Part shown: in pieces, positions 1 through 8,249 of the stretch | Position numbering within the stretch: position 1 is the first letter of the stretch | Layout: the number at the start of each line of letters is the position of its first letter | Assembly (NCBI GenBank): GCA_035995205.1 | Contig: DASYKS010000044.1 | Location: 118,733 to 182,732, forward strand | Reading direction: 5' to 3' | Source of the DNA: DASYKS01 sp035995205 | Lineage (GTDB): Bacteria > Acidobacteriota > Thermoanaerobaculia > Multivoradales > UBA5704 | Length of the DNA stretch: 64,000 bases | Program-made: the position numbers and the translations under genes | The notes under the pieces: model-generated | The model's database searches: none | Told to the model about the DNA's origin: nothing | What the model saw: the letters and a program-made list of their open reading frames with translations, nothing else

Positions 1-123
1 ACGCGCCATCGCCGAGACGACCACCAGGGGCCGGCGGTCGAGCCGGGCACGGACTAGCCCCGTGACCCGTTCGATTTCGGGCGCGGCGGCAAGCGAGCTG
101 CCGCCGAACTTCATCGCGATCAC
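1..123 (-). CDS. lysC: Aspartate kinase, N-terminal fragment
   Basis: Reverse-strand translation gives VIAMKFGGSSLAAAPEIER and continues to VVVSAMAR at the window edge. KFGGSS is the N-terminal nucleotide-binding signature of aspartokinase, which makes aspartyl phosphate in the first step of the Lys/Met/Thr pathway. Only about 41 codons are present. A GTG at 123-121 overlaps the asd stop (GTGA), so the two are probably translationally coupled; an ATG at 114 is an alternative start. It is the last visible gene of a minus-strand mtaB-asd-lysC run. The call rests on the motif and on asd being next door. Confidence 0.85.
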   Translation of the reverse strand, partial: MIAMKFGGSSLAAAPEIERVTGLVRARLDRRPLVVVSAMAR

Positions 124-1175
124 AGCAGGTTCTCGCTCCGGATCAGCTCGGCGTTCAAAAGCGCCGCTCCCGCCGCGCCGCGGATCACGTTGTGCGACAG
201 GGCGGTGAAGCGGACGCCGAGAATCGGGCAGGGGCGTAGACGGCCGACGGTGGTTGCCATGCCCCGCTCGGCTCCGGCATCGCGTCGTGGCTGGGGACGA
301 TCGAGCGCTTCGGTGCGGTGGATCGGCCGCGCGGGGGCCGAGGGGAGGTTCCGCTCCTGCGGCCGGCCGGCAAACGCGTCGAGCGCGTGCGCGAGGTCGG
401 GTAGGGGAGGAAGGGTCTGAAATCCGACGCTCGCGGTCACCATGTGGCCGTCGATCACCGGGACCCGGTGGCAGTTGGCGGCGACTTGGGCGGCCAGCGG
501 CTCGATCCGCTCGCTGTCTGGACTTAGACGCCCGAGGATCTTCACCGTTTCGCGGGCGAATTTTCCTTCCTCGTCGCCGCCGATATACGGGATCACGTTG
601 CCCAGGATGTCGAGCGAGGGCACGCCCGGATAGCCCGCGCCGGAAGCGGCCTGGAGCGTGCTCGCGAGGACTTTTTCGACCCCGAACTCTTTCCAGGCGG
701 CGAGCGGCATCACCAGCACCATCGCGGCGCAGTTCGGGTTGGTCACGATCGCCCCGGACCAGCCGCGGTTCCGGCGTTGGACGGCCAGAAGACCGAGGTG
801 CTCGGGATTGATCTCGGGCACCAGCAGCGGCACGTCATGCGCCATTCGAAAATGGCTGGAGTTCGAGACCACGAAATGCCCCGCTTGGGCGAACGCCTGC
901 TCGATCTCGCCCGCTTGGGTTCCGGCCATCGAGGAGAAAGCGAGTTGCGGCCCGGCGCCCGGCGTGCATTCCGCGACGGTCATCTCCGCGATCCGCGCCG
1001 GGATCGGCGTATCGAGCTGCCAGGCGGTCGCCTCGGCGTAGCGTTTGCCCGCGCTCCGATCGGAGGCGCCGAGCCAGGCGATCTCGAACCAGGGGTGCCC
1101 TTCCAGCAGCTGGATGAAGCGCTGCCCGACCGTACCGGTGGCGCCCAGGATGCCGACTTCGATCTTCTTTGCCAT
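120..1175 (-). CDS. asd: Aspartate-semialdehyde dehydrogenase (archaeal/fungal-type)
   Basis: A 351-residue enzyme reducing aspartyl phosphate to aspartate semialdehyde with NADPH, the step after aspartokinase. The dinucleotide-binding GATGTVGQ lies at residues 11-18 and the catalytic cysteine is in TNPNCAA (C149). The C-terminal part, with HNVIRGAAGAALLNAE, resembles the subfamily common in archaea and fungi rather than the classical E. coli enzyme. It is downstream of mtaB by 50 bases and overlaps the following lysC start. Length is normal for the family and no frame damage is seen. Confidence 0.93.
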   Translation of the reverse strand: MAKKIEVGILGATGTVGQRFIQLLEGHPWFEIAWLGASDRSAGKRYAEATAWQLDTPIPARIAEMTVAECTPGAGPQLAFSSMAGTQAGEIEQAFAQAGHFVVSNSSHFRMAHDVPLLVPEINPEHLGLLAVQRRNRGWSGAIVTNPNCAAMVLVMPLAAWKEFGVEKVLASTLQAASGAGYPGVPSLDILGNVIPYIGGDEEGKFARETVKILGRLSPDSERIEPLAAQVAANCHRVPVIDGHMVTASVGFQTLPPLPDLAHALDAFAGRPQERNLPSAPARPIHRTEALDRPQPRRDAGAERGMATTVGRLRPCPILGVRFTALSHNVIRGAAGAALLNAELIRSENLL

Positions 1176-1225
1176 CGCTGCGATTCCACCCAGGGGAGAC
1201 GGCGCTTGCTCGCCGGGCGGAGATC

Positions 1226-2515
1226 CTAACTCAGGCGACCGGTGACGCCTCCCGGTTCGACTGCGATCAGCTCCGCCTCGGCAAATCGACCGGCTAGGCC
1301 CGCCGCCTCCGGGCAGAGCACGCGGACGTAATCGTCGGTCAACCCCTGGCCGATCGATCCATCAGGGCCCTGGCGCGGGTTCTCCCACAGGACGGTGACT
1401 TGGCGGCCGATCTGACGTTCGGAATGGCGCCGTTCGGCTTCGGCGGCAAGGGCCACCAGCCGGGCGTTGCGCGCGCGGATCGTCTCGGGCGCCAGCTGTC
1501 CGGGCAGGCTCGCGGCCTCGGTGCCCGGGCGGGAGGAGTAGGGGAAAGCGTGGATCTTCGCGAAGTCCGATCCGGTGACGAACGCGAGGCTCTCCTCGAA
1601 CTCCTCGTCGCTTTCGCCCGGGAAACCGGCGATCACGTCGGTGGTGATCGCCACTCCGGCCACCGCCGCGCGGATCTTCCCGAGCAGTCGGGCGTAACGC
1701 TCCGGGGTGTACGGCCGGCGCATTCGCTTTAACGTCGGGGCGGCGCCGCTCTGAAGCGACAGGTGGAGATGGCGGCAGAGGCGCGGATCGGCAAACAGCG
1801 GCAGCAGGCGGCGGTCGAACTCCCACGGCGCGATCGAGGAGAGGCGCAGGCGCGGTGCCCGCTCCCCGCAAGGGAGCGCGTCGAGCAGGGCCGCCACCAA
1901 GTCGGGCAGCCGCAGCCCCTGCCATCGATACGAGGAGATCTGCACCCCGGTGACTACGATCTCGGGCGCTCCGGGGCGATCGCCGGGGGCGAGCGTGAGC
2001 AGCTCGGCGACTACTTCGGGGAGCGGCCGGCTCCGTTGGCCGCCGCGCACCGAGGGAATGATGCAGAACGCGCAACGCATATCGCAGCCGTCCTCCACCT
2101 TGAGGAACGAGCGCGTCCGGCCCGGCTCGGCCGGCGAGCAGGGAATCTCGATTTCGACCGGAGCCGGTGCGAGATCCGGAAACGCGCGGTTGACCAGGCC
2201 GAGAAGATCCCCCTTGTCCCGGTTGGAGACGATCAGATCGACGCCCGCGGCCCGCGCCGCAACCTCCGGGTGTGAGGTCGCGTAACAACCGGCGAGGACC
2301 GTGCGCTGGGGCAAGCCTTTGCGCGCGCCCCGCCCGGCAGCCCGGCGGGAGGAGCGCTCGGCCTCGGCGGTCACCGTGCAGGAGTGGACGACGTGAAGAT
2401 CTGCGGCGTCGAGCTCGGCCGCCACCTGCCACCCCGCGGCGGCGAAATCGCGCGCCCAGCGCTCGGTCTCCGCCTGATTGAGCTTGCAGCCGAGGTTGGT
2501 GAAATAGACGCGCAT
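1226..2515 (-). CDS. mtaB: tRNA threonylcarbamoyladenosine methylthiotransferase MtaB
   Basis: A 429-residue radical-SAM methylthiotransferase expected to convert t6A37 to ms2t6A37 in ANN-decoding tRNAs. The UPF0004 domain shows its three cluster cysteines (LGCKLNQ C10, HSCTV C46, AGCYA C77). The radical-SAM cluster motif is CDMRCAFC (C144, C148, C151), followed by a TRAM-like C-terminus. LGCKLNQAE at the N-terminus is typical of MtaB rather than MiaB or RimO. Its ATG lies on top of the upstream end of a divergent plus-strand gene. It probably heads the mtaB-asd-lysC transcript. Confidence 0.92.
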   Translation of the reverse strand: MRVYFTNLGCKLNQAETERWARDFAAAGWQVAAELDAADLHVVHSCTVTAEAERSSRRAAGRGARKGLPQRTVLAGCYATSHPEVAARAAGVDLIVSNRDKGDLLGLVNRAFPDLAPAPVEIEIPCSPAEPGRTRSFLKVEDGCDMRCAFCIIPSVRGGQRSRPLPEVVAELLTLAPGDRPGAPEIVVTGVQISSYRWQGLRLPDLVAALLDALPCGERAPRLRLSSIAPWEFDRRLLPLFADPRLCRHLHLSLQSGAAPTLKRMRRPYTPERYARLLGKIRAAVAGVAITTDVIAGFPGESDEEFEESLAFVTGSDFAKIHAFPYSSRPGTEAASLPGQLAPETIRARNARLVALAAEAERRHSERQIGRQVTVLWENPRQGPDGSIGQGLTDDYVRVLCPEAAGLAGRFAEAELIAVEPGGVTGRLS

Positions 2516-2558
2516 GGGGAACCGCTTAGAATCCTATCCCGGACGGAGATTCCTCACC

Positions 2559-3734
2559 TTGCGAACAAGCCTTGCCCCGATCGCCCTCGTCGCGCCTCTT
2601 CTATGGTCCGCGGCGGCCGGCGCCGCCACGAGCCCCTGGCAAACGAACCCGCACGGAGCGGTCCGGTTGATCGCGGCCGAAGCCGCGTTGGCCTCCGGAG
2701 GGGCGGGCGCGCCGATCCGTCTCGGCGTCCAGTTCCGTACCGCGCCCGGGTGGCACGTCTACTGGAAGAACCCGGGCGACGCGGGCTTCCCGCCGCGCGT
2801 CGACCTGCTCGCTCCGCCGGAGCTGGTGGGCAAAGAGCCGACGATCGAGATCGAGTACCCCGCTCCCCGCCGTTTCTCGCTCCCCGGCGGCCTGTTCGCG
2901 ATCGGCTACGAGGGGGAGATCGTCTATCCCCTGAAGCCGCGGCCCTATGCGCCCCCGGTGGGAGCCCGCAGCGTTCGGGTCGAGGCGGACGTCGACTACC
3001 TGACCTGCGAAGTCGATTGCGTGCCCTACCGTTATCGCCTGGCTCTCGATCTCCCGATCGCTCGCGTAGCGGCCGGCGATCCGGACACCGCGCCGCTGCT
3101 CGATCGGACCGAAGCGTCGCTGCCCCGCCGCGATGGCACCCTCCCGGGGGTCGTGGTTCGTGCCGACCTGGCGCGTTCGGCCGCTACCCTCACCCTCGGG
3201 GTGGAGATCGCGGGCGTCGAGTCGTCCGCCGTCTCCGACCTGTTCGTCGAGCCCCAGGAGCTGTTCGAGATCGGCCGGCCGGTCGTCTTGCGGAACCCGG
3301 GCGGCGTCCGTTTCGAGCTGCCGCTCGTGCCGCGCCGGACCGATCTGCCCTTGCCGAAAAGCTTTCCCCTCGCGTTCACCGCGGCCGGGCTGGTTCACGC
3401 GGGCGCGCCGGTCGCGCTCGAAGCGCGGAAGCAGGTCGAAACGCCGGGCTCCGCGGCGGCTGCCGCTCCCGCCTGGAGCAGCGCGGGGAATGCGTTTCCG
3501 AGCCTGCTGGTGGCGCTCGCCGCGGCGCTTACCGCGGTGGCGATGGGGCTCTGGGGGAAGGAGTCCGCGAGCCTCGGCCGCGGCCTGCTCGGCTTTGCCG
3601 CGCTCGGCCTGGTCGTCGCCTGTCTGCGCCTGCTCTCCAACCGGGTGACGCCCCTCGCCCTCGCGGGCATCGAGCTTGCTCTGCTCGGGCTGGGGCTCGC
3701 CCTCTGGCTCCGTCGCCGCATGACCGGCCGGTAG
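2559..3734 (+). CDS. DsbD N-terminal (alpha)-like protein, exported, membrane-anchored
   Basis: About 391 residues from a TTG start; an ATG at 2514 is in frame, but it overlaps the mtaB start, while the TTG follows GGACGGAG at good spacing and gives a clean signal peptide (RTSLAPIALVAPLLW). The domain from about residue 35 (GWHVYWKNPGDAG, then YLTCEVDCVPY) resembles the periplasmic DsbD-alpha domain that passes electrons to exported thiol proteins. The C-terminus has two to three hydrophobic helices, but there is no CxxC transmembrane core and no thioredoxin domain as in full DsbD. The next gene encodes an exported redoxin, a plausible partner. Confidence 0.72.
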   Translation: MRTSLAPIALVAPLLWSAAAGAATSPWQTNPHGAVRLIAAEAALASGGAGAPIRLGVQFRTAPGWHVYWKNPGDAGFPPRVDLLAPPELVGKEPTIEIEYPAPRRFSLPGGLFAIGYEGEIVYPLKPRPYAPPVGARSVRVEADVDYLTCEVDCVPYRYRLALDLPIARVAAGDPDTAPLLDRTEASLPRRDGTLPGVVVRADLARSAATLTLGVEIAGVESSAVSDLFVEPQELFEIGRPVVLRNPGGVRFELPLVPRRTDLPLPKSFPLAFTAAGLVHAGAPVALEARKQVETPGSAAAAAPAWSSAGNAFPSLLVALAAALTAVAMGLWGKESASLGRGLLGFAALGLVVACLRLLSNRVTPLALAGIELALLGLGLALWLRRRMTGR

Positions 3735-3774
3735 CCGTCCGATCCGATTCGACCGTCAACCGAGGAGAAGGAAG

Positions 3775-4386
3775 ATGAAGAAGATTCGTACCGCACTCGT
3801 CACCGCCGGCCTCGCTCTGGGAGCGATTTTGACCCTCGGAGCCGCACCGGCCTCGGCGACCGGGGCCGTCGGCGAGAAGGCCTCCGGGTGGAAGCTCACC
3901 GACTTGAACGGCAAGGTCCATTCGCTCGACCAGTACCAGGGCAAAGTCGTGGTTCTCGAATGGATCAACCCGAACTGTCCGTTCTCCGACCGGCAGGCGC
4001 GGGAAAAGACCATGGTCGACCTGAACAAGAAGTACGGCCAGGTGGTCTGGCTCGGCATCAACAGCACCAATCCCAAGCACCAGGACTACCTGCCCCCGGC
4101 CGAGCACCTGGACTGGGCGAAGAAGAACGGTATCGCCTACCCGATCCTCTACGATCCGACCGGCAACGTCGGCCACGCCTACGGCGCGAAGACCACCCCC
4201 CACATGTTCATCGTCGACGGGGCGGGGAAAATCGCTTACAACGGGGCGATCGACGACGATCCGAGCGGGCGCAAGGCGAAGCCGGCGCGGGTGAACTACG
4301 TCGATTCCGGCCTTGGTGCCGAGCTGGCCGGCCGCGCGGTGTCCCCCGCCGTGACCCAGCCCTACGGCTGCTCGGTCAAGTACTAG
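3775..4386 (+). CDS. Exported redoxin (AhpC/TSA / TlpA-like)
   Basis: A 203-residue thioredoxin-fold protein with a signal peptide (to about residue 29, AAPASA). It has a single N-terminal active-site cysteine in NPNCPFSDRQ (C68), the cis-proline loop TTPHMFIVD near residue 142, and a second cysteine in the terminal GCSVKY. That pairing is typical of a redoxin group found in environmental bacteria, rather than CxxC thioredoxins. The Shine-Dalgarno is GAGGAGAAGGAAG just before the ATG. It follows the DsbD-alpha-like gene by 40 bases, suggesting a two-gene envelope thiol-redox unit. Substrate unknown. Confidence 0.82.
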   Translation: MKKIRTALVTAGLALGAILTLGAAPASATGAVGEKASGWKLTDLNGKVHSLDQYQGKVVVLEWINPNCPFSDRQAREKTMVDLNKKYGQVVWLGINSTNPKHQDYLPPAEHLDWAKKNGIAYPILYDPTGNVGHAYGAKTTPHMFIVDGAGKIAYNGAIDDDPSGRKAKPARVNYVDSGLGAELAGRAVSPAVTQPYGCSVKY

Positions 4387-4421
4387 ATCCGGTCCCAGCC
4401 GGTCCCCATCCTATCGGGCCG

Positions 4422-4456
4422 GGCGGATCGAGGGGTGCTTTCGCCCTCGATCCGCC
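4422..4456. terminator. Strong hairpin after the redoxin gene
   Basis: A perfect 13-bp inverted repeat (GGCGGATCGAGGG and its complement) around a 9-base loop, 36 bases after the redoxin stop. There is no U tract, so it may be a Rho-independent-like stall site or an mRNA 3' end stabiliser. Confidence 0.55.
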
Positions 4457-4543
4457 GGTTCCGCACCCCACCCTCTTCGGCATCCCTCCCGGTTCGCTCT
4501 CGTGCCCGGTCGCCATTCGGCGCGCCCGGATTTCTTCACGTTG

Positions 4544-4573
4544 TTGCTTGAATTCATCTCAAGACTGTAAACT
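4544..4573 (+). promoter_or_regulatory. Candidate sigma-70-type promoter
   Basis: An AT-rich patch that stands out from the surrounding high-GC DNA. TTGCTT at 4544 and TAAACT at 4568 are 18 bases apart. It lies about 75 bases upstream of the small ORF at 4649 and may also drive the kinase gene behind it. The match to consensus is moderate. Confidence 0.35.
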
Positions 4574-4648
4574 AAAGTTATCGCTTGAGCGCTCCCCGGC
4601 CATACCGGCCCGGGAATCCGCGCTCACGAGTCGAGAGAGGAGAGGGCA

Positions 4649-4975
4649 ATGCCGAGTCAGGAGACCATTTTCGGGGAAATGGTGTTCGCCGTTCGCCAGG
4701 GCGCGGACGGCATCCCGCTGGACGCCAGCGCCGACGCGTATCTGGAAGGGCACGGGTATGCTTGGATCGTAACGTCCCAACCCGGCCGGGGGACCCCCCA
4801 GGATTCCTGGAGCACGATCGGGAGCGATATTCTCGACTGCTGCCGGGCGATCGGCGTGTCGGCCGCCTCGGCGGCCGGCAGCCCCGGACCGATCACGGAA
4901 ACGGAGATCGAGGCCGCATGCCTGGCCGTGGAGGGCGAAGCGGGTTGCCCTTGGTGCCCCGTGTTGCAAACCTGA
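4649..4975 (+). CDS. Small hypothetical protein
   Basis: 108 residues, with a good ribosome site (GAGAGGAGAGGGCA) before the ATG. It has no signal peptide or membrane segment. Four cysteines are present: DILDCCRA near residues 63-64 and a terminal GCPWCPV pair plus AACL, so metal or redox chemistry is possible. I do not recognise the family. It ends about 30 bases before the kinase gene on the same strand and probably shares its transcript. Codon use looks like that of its neighbours. Confidence 0.6.
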   Translation: MPSQETIFGEMVFAVRQGADGIPLDASADAYLEGHGYAWIVTSQPGRGTPQDSWSTIGSDILDCCRAIGVSAASAAGSPGPITETEIEAACLAVEGEAGCPWCPVLQT

Positions 4976-5005
4976 CGTCGTAGCTTGGGAGGCTGCGCCC
5001 CTCGA

Positions 5006-7696
5006 ATGAAACGGAGCGTCTGGATTCGCTTCTTGGTGGCGGTGGCGCTGGTCAAGGTCGCCGGCACCCTCGTGGCGTATATGACCGTGCCGGGCGCCCT
5101 GGTTCCGATCGGTACGGGGTGGCTGGCGGAATATCGCGGCTTCCTGTCCACGGCGGCGTTCACGCTCGGGGGACTCGTGTTCTTGATCGGCGGCCGCTCC
5201 GATCGGCGCGCGGTCGATCTCGGCGTGATCTACCTGCTGCTCGCGACCACGTTCGAAACCGCGCCGCTCCTCTGCTGGGCCAAATCCGAGGCCGGCGGGG
5301 GAGGAATGTTCCTGCCGAAGCTGCTCGAAGAGCTGGAGCTGGACGCCTTCCTCCCCCTTTTCTTTTGGCGTTTCGCGCTCCGATTCCCCCACGGCCACCT
5401 CGACTGGTACGAACGGCGAATCGGAGCGATCGCGCTCCGTTTGACCGCCTGGGGCGGCATCGCTCTCTTCGCGGTCAATCTGGTCAACGCCGCTCAGGAG
5501 CTCGGCGGCGGGAAAGTCGGCGGGCTCTCCGCGCTCCTCGATCGAGACGACGACGGCAACTTGTTCCCGATCTTGATCTTCTCCGCCCTGGTGCCGGCGC
5601 TCGGGATGATCGCCTGGAGACTCCGCGGGGAGAGGGGGAAAGATGGCCGCCGCGTCCGTCTCTTCTTGGGGGCACTCCTGCTTGGTTTCTCGCCGATCGT
5701 CGTTGCGATCTTCGGCGAGCTCGTGCTCGGCGCGCTCGTGCCGCCGATCGGAGCCGCTTTCGCCTCCCACCGGGCGCTGTCGATGGCGCTCTGCTTTCCG
5801 TTCTTCTGGTCGGTGCCGTTCACTTCCGCCTACGCGGTGCTCGTTCATCAGGTGCTCGATCTGCGATTGATCGCACGAGGGATCGTCGGTTACGCCTTGG
5901 CCCGCGCGACGGTGGTTGCGCTGGGAGCGATTCCGTTCGGCCTCTTGGTCTGGCATCTGTATGAACAACGCGCGCGGCCGATCGGCGAGGTCTTCTCCGA
6001 GGGGGCTCTCCTGCGCTTGGGATTGCCCGCGGCGGTCGGGCTCGCGGTGCTCTGGTACCGGCGCCGTATCCTCGCCGCAATCGATCGCCGGTTTTTCCGC
6101 GAGCAGGTGGACTCCCATCAGATCCTGACCGAGCTGATGCACCTCCTGCACACGGCATCGAGCCCGGAGGATCTGGCGAACCTGATCCTCGGCGGCGTCG
6201 AACGGGCGCTCCACCTGGAGCATTCGGCGCTGCTCTTGGAGGACCGGCGGACCGGCCAGCTCGAAGATCCGCGCCGCCGGGCAAGGCGGCTGGATGCCTC
6301 GTCGCCGCTCGGCCTCAAGATCGCCGAAGCGAGCGAGCCGCTGGAGGTCGATCTCGAAAATCCGCGCTCGCCGCTCGCCAAATTGCCGGAGGCCGACCGC
6401 CATTGGCTGGCCGACGGCGAGATCCGGCTCCTGGTGCCGATCCAAGCGGCCAGCGGCTCGCTGCTCGGGGTGATCGCGCTCGGCGCGAAGAAGAGCGAGC
6501 TGCCGTTTCTGCGCGTCGACCGCCGCTTGCTCGCCGACGTCGCGGGGACCGCGGCGCTCGGCCTGGAGCTGCAGCTCGGCCGCGAGCGCGAAGCGGCGCG
6601 TCCGATCGAAGAGAGGGCGGCCCCCGACGATTCGAGCCCCGGGAGCCCGCCGCCCGCGGAGGCCGCGCGCGAATGTCCGCGCTGCGGCGGGCTGTTCCGC
6701 CCCTTTCTGGTCTATTGCGGCAACTGCAGCCACCGTCTGGAGCCGGCGCCGATTCCCTACGTGCTGCCCGGCCGCTATCGCTTCGAGCAGCGGCTGGGCC
6801 TCGGCGGAATGGGCGTCGTCTATCGCGGCACCGACCTGGCGCTCGGCCGGCCGATCGCGGCGAAGACCTTGCGCCGGGTCTCGCCGGAGGACGCGGTCCG
6901 CCTGCGTAGCGAGGCGCGGACGGCGGCGCGCTTTTCTCATACCCATCTTGCCGGGGTCTACGGCATCGAGACCTGGTGCGGCACGCCGATCATGATTTTC
7001 GAGTACCTGGCCGGCGGCACGCTCGCCGATCGCCTGATGACCGGGCCGCTGGCACCGATCGAGACCCTGGAGTTGGGGATCGCGATGGCCGGGGCGCTCG
7101 AACGGCTCCACGAGGCCGACATCCTCCACCGCGACGTCAAACCGAGCAACATCGGCTATTCGGGCGAGGGAGTGCCGAAGCTGATGGACTTCGGCATCGC
7201 CCGCGCTCCGGGAGCCAAGGAGCGCGAGAGCCCGCGCAACGGCCTGCCCCGTGACGAGATCGACTCCGCCCTGCTGCCGCCGACCTGGATCGGCGGTCGT
7301 CCCGGCAGCACCGCGGGAACCAGCCAGAAGCGGGAGGCGGAAGGTACGGCGTCGACCGCTTCGACGGTTTCGCATGTCCTGGCCGGCACGCTGCCTTATC
7401 TCGCGCCTGAAATTCTCAACGGCGGGGCGCCGGACGCGGCGTGCGACCTCTGGAGCCTGTCGGTCGTGCTGCTCGAATGCATCCTGGGGCGGAAGGTCTT
7501 CGCCGGCGAAGACGACCGGCAGATCAGCGTGCGCATCCAACTGGTCCGGGTCCCCGACCTCGCGGCCGAACGGCCGGGCACCCCGAGACCGTTGGCCGAG
7601 CTGTTCCGCGGCACGCTGCACCGGGCGCGGACCCGGCGTCCCGCCTCCGCCCACGAGCTCGCCCGCCGTCTGGTCGAGGTCCGCGCGCAGCTCTGA
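5006..7696 (+). CDS. Membrane Ser/Thr protein kinase with GAF-like domain and zinc ribbon
   Basis: About 896 residues from the ATG at 5006, which follows GGGAGG; an in-frame TTG at 4985 is less likely. Order of parts: a multi-helix membrane region (about residues 1-340), a GAF-like sensor region (about 370-525), a zinc ribbon CPRCGG...CGNC near 556-575, and a Hanks-type kinase domain from about 590 (GLGGMGVVYRG, HRDVKPSN, LMDFGIAR, YLAPEIL). All key catalytic residues are present. The activation segment between DFG and APE is unusually long and Ser/Thr-rich (about 65 residues). Unlike most bacterial kinases, the catalytic domain is C-terminal to the sensor and membrane parts, an arrangement like that of sensor histidine kinases. 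The signal sensed is unknown. Confidence 0.85.
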   Translation: MKRSVWIRFLVAVALVKVAGTLVAYMTVPGALVPIGTGWLAEYRGFLSTAAFTLGGLVFLIGGRSDRRAVDLGVIYLLLATTFETAPLLCWAKSEAGGGGMFLPKLLEELELDAFLPLFFWRFALRFPHGHLDWYERRIGAIALRLTAWGGIALFAVNLVNAAQELGGGKVGGLSALLDRDDDGNLFPILIFSALVPALGMIAWRLRGERGKDGRRVRLFLGALLLGFSPIVVAIFGELVLGALVPPIGAAFASHRALSMALCFPFFWSVPFTSAYAVLVHQVLDLRLIARGIVGYALARATVVALGAIPFGLLVWHLYEQRARPIGEVFSEGALLRLGLPAAVGLAVLWYRRRILAAIDRRFFREQVDSHQILTELMHLLHTASSPEDLANLILGGVERALHLEHSALLLEDRRTGQLEDPRRRARRLDASSPLGLKIAEASEPLEVDLENPRSPLAKLPEADRHWLADGEIRLLVPIQAASGSLLGVIALGAKKSELPFLRVDRRLLADVAGTAALGLELQLGREREAARPIEERAAPDDSSPGSPPPAEAARECPRCGGLFRPFLVYCGNCSHRLEPAPIPYVLPGRYRFEQRLGLGGMGVVYRGTDLALGRPIAAKTLRRVSPEDAVRLRSEARTAARFSHTHLAGVYGIETWCGTPIMIFEYLAGGTLADRLMTGPLAPIETLELGIAMAGALERLHEADILHRDVKPSNIGYSGEGVPKLMDFGIARAPGAKERESPRNGLPRDEIDSALLPPTWIGGRPGSTAGTSQKREAEGTASTASTVSHVLAGTLPYLAPEILNGGAPDAACDLWSLSVVLLECILGRKVFAGEDDRQISVRIQLVRVPDLAAERPGTPRPLAELFRGTLHRARTRRPASAHELARRLVEVRAQL

Positions 7697-7848
7697 ACCG
7701 GGCACTCGGCCCTTCCTTGAGCCGAACCCAGGGCATTTTGGTGGATCGCTACTTGGAAATTCTCGTCTCCGGCACCTTTTTGCTGTGAGGGTCGCGCCGT
7801 CGGGCCAGGGAGGCGCGGCCGGCAGCACTCTCGATGAGGGAGGTGCTT

Positions 7849-8103
7849 ATGTTTCGTCGCTCCGCTTCTTCGCTTCTCCTCGCAGGTCTGCTTTTCGCCG
7901 ACGGCTCCTGGCTAGGGCGTCTGGAGCTCCTCTTCCGGGGATTCCTCGGCGGAGAAGCGCCAACGCAGGCCGCATGGGCGGCGTCGGAATGGGGTGCTTC
8001 GATCGACCCCAATGGCCAACCCCGGGCCGATGGACGAGATACCGCTTCCGGAGGCGGTTCGTCCGCCGCGGAAAGGGGCGTTACCATCGACCCCAATGGT
8101 TGA
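7849..8103 (+). CDS. Small exported peptide with repeated IDPNG motif
   Basis: 84 residues from the ATG at 7849, immediately after GGGAGGTG; an in-frame ATG at 7834 contains the ribosome site and is less likely. The N-terminus is signal-like (MFRRSASSLLLAGLLFADG). The rest is low-complexity, Gly/Ala/Ser-rich and contains GASIDPNG near residue 53 and again GVTIDPNG as the last residues. The DNA shows a matching direct repeat, ATCGACCCCAATGG. A strong intrinsic terminator follows 13 bases after the stop, which supports a real, independently transcribed gene. I do not recognise the family; DPNG could be a Ca-binding or processing motif. Confidence 0.6.
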   Translation: MFRRSASSLLLAGLLFADGSWLGRLELLFRGFLGGEAPTQAAWAASEWGASIDPNGQPRADGRDTASGGGSSAAERGVTIDPNG

Positions 8104-8116
8104 AATCAGCCCGGCA

Positions 8117-8158
8117 GGGGCTGCGGACGGCAATGTTGCCGCTCGCAGTCCCTTTTTT
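8117..8158 (+). terminator. Intrinsic terminator of the IDPNG peptide gene
   Basis: A long interrupted stem (GGGCTGCG, CGGCAA / TTGCCG, CGCAGTCCC, with one internal mismatch pair) capped by a 2-base turn and followed by TTTTTT at 8153-8158. This is the most convincing Rho-independent terminator in the window. Confidence 0.85.
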
Positions 8159-8249
8159 GTGTCACGAAAACCGAAGCTCGCTCACCTAATTGGGTAATAG
8201 CCTGTTCACTGTCGATGCCCATGAGTCGATACTGGGGGAGGGACCTCGG

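Noticed and set aside
4559..7828. A 1089-codon open frame opposite the membrane kinase gene
   Set aside because: It is antisense to a clear kinase with conserved motifs; high-GC third-position bias leaves long empty reverse frames. No motif or start signal of its own.
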